NCBI RefSeq assembly: GCF_020283565.1
Contig: NC_060063.1
Span: 7,586,563 to 7,650,562, forward strand
Direction of reading: 5' to 3'
Length of the DNA stretch: 64,000 nt
Origin: Trifolium pratense
Lineage: Eukaryota; Streptophyta; Magnoliopsida; Fabales; Fabaceae
Translations under genes and position numbers: made by a program
Notes under the pieces: model-generated
Told to the model about the DNA's origin: nothing
What the model saw: only the letters and a program-made list of their open reading frames with translations
Database searches by the model: none
In this document: piece after piece, positions 60,160-64,000 of the stretch
Layout of the letters: each line of letters starts with the position of its first letter
Position numbering within the stretch: the first letter of the stretch is position 1

Positions 60160-62659
60160 TGTCATACCCTAATTTTGTCCTACCCTTTTCATAAATTATT
60201 TTTCATCATATTTTCACATATTCTCTCATTTTCTTTTTATATTTAATATTCAAAATCTAAAAAAAATGTTTTTATATAAAAATAAATAAAAACAACACAA
60301 CAACAGCTTGCTGTTGCTGCTGCGTGCGTCCATCCCCCTTAGCACTTCTTGTTTACTTTTTATTTTTATTATTATTATTATTAAAAAAATGAAACAAGAA
60401 GGACAGCACAGTGCACGTTCCCTTTCCTCCATGAACAGTGCTGCGCCTCTCCCTACTCTGCTGTTAGCCTTACTCTCTTTTTCAACTTTTCACCAAAACC
60501 ATGCTGAAACTTCACCAAATTCACAAGCAAGCATGAAGGACCAATCACTTCATTTCTTCTTTTATCTTTGCAAAACCAATTTTTTGGCCAAAGCACACTT
60601 TAATCAATACTCAAGATTATCCAATGGTCATGAAGATTGATCAATTGGTCCTATAAATTGAGAAGAAGAAATCAGAACAGAGAGGGAGGCGATTGAGGAA
60701 GAGCGGAGAAGGAAAAAACCAAAAAAAACTCCTCTTTTCATCACTTTTTTCCAAAATCCGAAATTGACTAAAACACCTTCCAAATTTCAATCTTCTTCAC
60801 CCAAAAGCCTCTAAACACTTCCAGTAGCTGGAAACAACAATAAAAACGAAGGAAAACCGTCAAGAGGAGCATACACAAGATTCAAAATAGCCAAGAAAGG
60901 AGTAGGTGTTAACCCACCTAAGCAAGCCTCAAAACAAGTAGGTTTCTAAACGTTTTTTACTCATGAACACCTACTGAAGCTTTTCCAACCCTTAATTTTG
61001 TTTAATTCGTTCAAATGTGAATTTTAAAGTTTTTTTGGGTTTTAAAGTTTCGAACTTTTTTTGAGATAAAAACACCTTTTAAAAAATCTAAGTTTATATT
61101 CATGATCTACGCATGATTTCGAGCGAAATGGTATATAAACTTTTGATTTTTGGTCAAGAATTGATGATGTTGTGTTTGGCCGTGAGCTTCACTTGAAGCT
61201 TTCATGGCTTCTTGTTGTTGATTCTTCAACGTGAAGAAGGTGAAGGAGGTTGAAGACGATGACGTGTCCGCGCTTCATTGGCTCCCTCCCAAGTTTAAAA
61301 CATGTCTGTTGGATCTGGTGAAAGGCTGAGATCTGTTTGATTATTTTAAAATCTAAGCCATCTGATGAATCAGAAAGCCCAGATCTGTGAAGCCTATCCC
61401 GCACCCTGATCCTGATGACACGCTGAATCATTTTTGTTCTGCTTGTTTTTTTGGACGAACTGGGCTGGGCTTGGTGTTGCAGCTTTGCTATTGCCTCACC
61501 CCCAGAACCCAGTTTACACCCCCAGCGGCGGTTTATTTATTTTTTAGTGCTTATTCATATAAGTGCTTATTCAAATAAGAGCTTGTTGTCTATACTTTGT
61601 TAGCTTGATTTGTTTCTTCTTCGTCTTGCTTAAATTTATTCAATACTTAATCACTAAATAGAATGAAAAAGGAATGGACTGACGTATGACTTTCTCTACC
61701 CGAATGGTTTCGAGGCCCTGACGTATGACTCGTGTCTCGGACCATTCTCATTCTCAAACCTTAAAACACGTAAAAAACATATCTTAATCTTTTCTTGTGA
61801 TTTCTTTAAATCAAACTAAAATGACTTAAGATTAAAAGGATAAAAAGGAAGGGACTGACGTATGACTTTCTCTACCCGGATGGCTTCGAGGCCCTGACGT
61901 ATGACTCGCGTCTCGGACCATCCTCATTCTCAAACATTTTCACAAAAACTCATAAAATCAACTCAACACACTCAAACCTTTTCCACTGCCCTCGCGCGCA
62001 GTAAAAGTAAAACTCTTTTCACAAAACGGGTGACGTTTTTGTCCTTTCTCCGTAACACAAACAACGCTTAAGTCTCCACCGTGCGAGCATACAAGCAGCG
62101 TTTAAATACAAGAATGCGACATTCTTCGTAATACAAACCACGCTTAAGCCTCCGAAGTGCGAGCATACAAGCAGCGTTTAAATACGAGGATGCGACTTAG
62201 ACGTCATGCGTCTAAAAGCAACCAACCCATAAACATTTTTTACCCTGAACTACGAAACCCTGATTTTTCCATTGCACCTGGGAATACGTAGGAGCAGGAT
62301 TCAACGTCTTGTCGGGCACAATAATAAAAAACAAACCTTTTTCCCCGCATATATAATAACATAAATAATAATAAAAACAAACTTTTTCTATTGATGAAGC
62401 AAGAAACGAATAATCAAGCAAACATTAAAAAACACATTAAAGCAAACAAACAATTTCCCTCTAAAAGGTTCCCGTTGAGTACAACGGATGTGAGGGGTGC
62501 TAATACCTTCCCCTCGCATAACCAACTCCCGAACCCATTTCTCACTCCTCAAGGTTTTCTCGATATTTTCCTTTCCCTTCTTTGGGATAAATAAAATTCG
62601 GTGGCGACTCTGTTTCTTTTCGAGTGTTCACGCTCGAGGATATTTTTCGCGCCGTGACA
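60160..62659 (+). repeat. 3' LTR of gypsy element
   Basis: 2500 bp, preceded by PPT-like aggggcagc at 60151. I saw no difference from the 5' LTR. Confidence 0.95.
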
Positions 62660-62660
62660 A

Positions 62661-62906
62661 CTGCCACCTCACGATCTTCTCTACCCCCCTCACTAGTAAA
62701 GTTTTTGTTTTCCGTGGGAATCGAACCACGTACCCTGGGGTTCAAATACGTGTTCAATTCATTCTCACTACCAATTGGGCTACGTAGCTCAATTGGTAGT
62801 GGGAATGGATTGAACACGTATTTGAACCCCAGGGTACGTGGTTCGATTCCCACGGAAGGCAAAAACTCCACTAGAGAGGGGGGTGGAGAAGATCGTGAGG
62901 TGACAG
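62661..62906. mobile_element. tRNA-SINE-like foldback element
   Basis: A 246-bp inverted repeat centred exactly on tacgta at 62781-62786, with ~115-bp arms that differ at a few positions. Each arm holds an A-box-like gtagctcaattggtagtggg and B-box ggttcgattccc, in opposite directions. It is two SINE-like bodies joined head to head. The gypsy target site falls on its left tip. Confidence 0.85.
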
Positions 62907-64000
62907 CCGGGATTGCCTATTAAATACGTAGAAAAGGGGTCCGGGCTGTTACAACGTCGACGTGTGGCTCGGACACAGCCACATCCCGAGCCACAACTTT
63001 ACCCTGAGCATGCAGCTGAGCTTCATTCTAAGGATATATATATAGATGATGCGGGTCAGCTACAACTTGGCACCCCTGCGCATGAGGCAGCCGAGGATGA
63101 CGATGGGGAGGAGCTCAGTAAGCGGGACTTTGTGGATGGGGATGACCTTTTGGAGCAGCCTGTTGTTGAGGACGAGGTTAAAAAGAAGGGTAAGTATAAA
63201 TTGGAAGGTCCGTCTTGGACTATGTGTGTATTCTCGCCAGAGGAGGAGGATTCGACTGAATTTCCTGGAGGGCCGAAGGACGACAGCGTTCTCACATCGT
63301 ACAAAACACATATTGCGAGATATGTATACCAAGGCTATGTAGGTTTATTATTTAATTGTTACGATTTCATTATTTTTTAAGTGTTGGATGTTATTTCTTG
63401 CAATGTTATTTAAGTTATTTAATTATATGCAATTTGTATTTATTTAATGTTATTTGTATTTTTTTTTCTTCTTATTTTTGTAGCATCGTCTGGCACTTGT
63501 CCTTGTCAGCCACGGGAAGAAGATGAAGGAGTTAGCTAAAATAGCGCCGGATGCACAGTGGTTTAAGGATAGAGTTGAAGCGACAGGGTTGGCGGACCTC
63601 GCCAAGACAGGGTATGAACATCTAGACCCTTGTCTAATTAGTGCATTTGCTGAGAGGTGGCACGTTGATACTTCGACGTTCCATATGCCTGCTAGGGAGA
63701 ACACAATGACCCTAGATGACGTGTCCTATCTGCTGCATATTCCCGTCAGCGGCCGTCTGTTTGACCACACCCCAATATCAAAAGATCAGGCTATTAACAC
63801 ACTGGTCAACATTCTAGTTTGCCCAATATTTTGATTATTTGGAGTTGGTGTACACATATGCGTGGGGTGCTTCTGCTTTGGCCTTTTTGTACAACGATCT
63901 CTCTGCTGCCAACACGCCGAAGTGGACAACGCTCACAGGTTACATGACACTGCTTCAGGTAACCAAATTATTTGTTGTTAATTAATTATTTATTTATTAA
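62907..64000 (+). pseudogene. Plant mobile domain (PMD, MAIN-like) gene, broken, 3' end beyond window
   Basis: Exon to 63338 (donor gtaggt) carries an acidic, Asp/Glu-rich lead and LEGPSWTMCVFSPEEED. After acceptor tag at 63483 the next exon reads HRLALVLVSHGKKMKELAKI, WFKDRVEATGLADLAKTGYE, FAERWHVDTSTFHMP and MTLDDVSYLLHIPVSGRLF, the N-terminal half of the PMD/aminotransferase-like domain. At about 63,810-63,830 the frame breaks: after INTLV the sequence jumps to YLELVYTYAWGASALAFLYN in another frame. Roughly 100 residues normally between these motifs are missing. PMD proteins (MAIN, MAIL) act in meristem and silencing functions, and the domain also travels in Mutator-like transposons. This copy is most likely a dead transposon-associated one. 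Confidence 0.78.

Larger units (their letters stand above)
51255..62659 (+). mobile_element. Full-length Ogre/Tat-like Ty3/gypsy element, non-autonomous
   Basis: Identical-length LTRs of 2500 bp (51255-53754, 60160-62659), both tg...ca, flank 6.4 kb. A 5-bp TSD, actgc, is at 51250-51254 and 62660-62664. The PBS tggcgactccgctgggga (53757) is the tRNA-Arg type used by Ogre/Tat elements, as I recall. One gag ORF is present. No protease, RT, RNase H or integrase is recognised between 56092 and 60159, where tandem arrays lie instead. The LTRs look identical by eye and every small frame repeats exactly, so insertion was recent and helped in trans. Confidence 0.93.

Noticed and set aside
62780..62860. 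tRNA gene candidate with A and B boxes
   Set aside because: No acceptor stem or proper anticodon arm; it is one arm of the SINE-like foldback. The same reasoning applies to 3617-3690 and 14098-14155.

Overview
The window is plant nuclear DNA. Genes are split by AT-rich GT..AG introns, intergenic DNA is packed with MITEs, tRNA-derived SINEs and LINE scraps, and two full-length LTR retrotransposons fill the right third. The repeat families and the CNGC15-type gene fit a legume, most likely of the Medicago/Trifolium/Pisum group. That placement is inference from repeat style, not a database match.

Left and middle (1-39 kb) hold six protein-coding genes whose exons I joined by splice sites and reading phase: (1) a NIPA-type magnesium transporter on the minus strand, whose 3' end lies beyond the left edge; (2) a TM9SF/EMP70 endomembrane protein, plus strand, 7 exons, 636 aa; (3) a group II (CNGC5/6-like) cyclic-nucleotide-gated channel, minus strand; (4) a group III CNGC15-like channel, plus strand, 6 exons, 711 aa, arranged head-to-head with (3); (5) plastid SecY (SCY1), minus strand, 8 exons, 534 aa, tail-to-tail with (4); (6) a two-domain B3 (REM-like) DNA-binding protein, minus strand, 4 exons, 299 aa. 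The two CNGC genes share four internal exons of exactly equal length (213, 302, 112, 237 bp). Introns carry SINEs, MITEs, LINE pieces and a copia 3' fragment.

Right third (39.7-64 kb): an older locus, ending in a plant mobile domain (PMD, MAIN-like) pseudogene that runs off the right edge, has been split by insertions. A 10.7-kb Sirevirus-like Ty1/copia element (2589-bp LTRs, TSD atcac) sits at 40453-51127. An 11.4-kb Ogre/Tat-like Ty3/gypsy element (2500-bp LTRs, TSD actgc) sits at 51255-62659. Both look very young (about four LTR differences seen in the first, none in the second). Both lack a recognisable pol and keep only gag-type coding, so both look non-autonomous. The gypsy element carries two satellite-like tandem arrays between gag and its 3' LTR. 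A 246-bp tRNA-SINE-like foldback lies immediately to its right.

The genes do not form one pathway. The linked unit is the divergent CNGC pair, both predicted calcium-permeable, calmodulin-regulated channels. No CRISPR, rRNA, true tRNA or bacterial-type feature is present.
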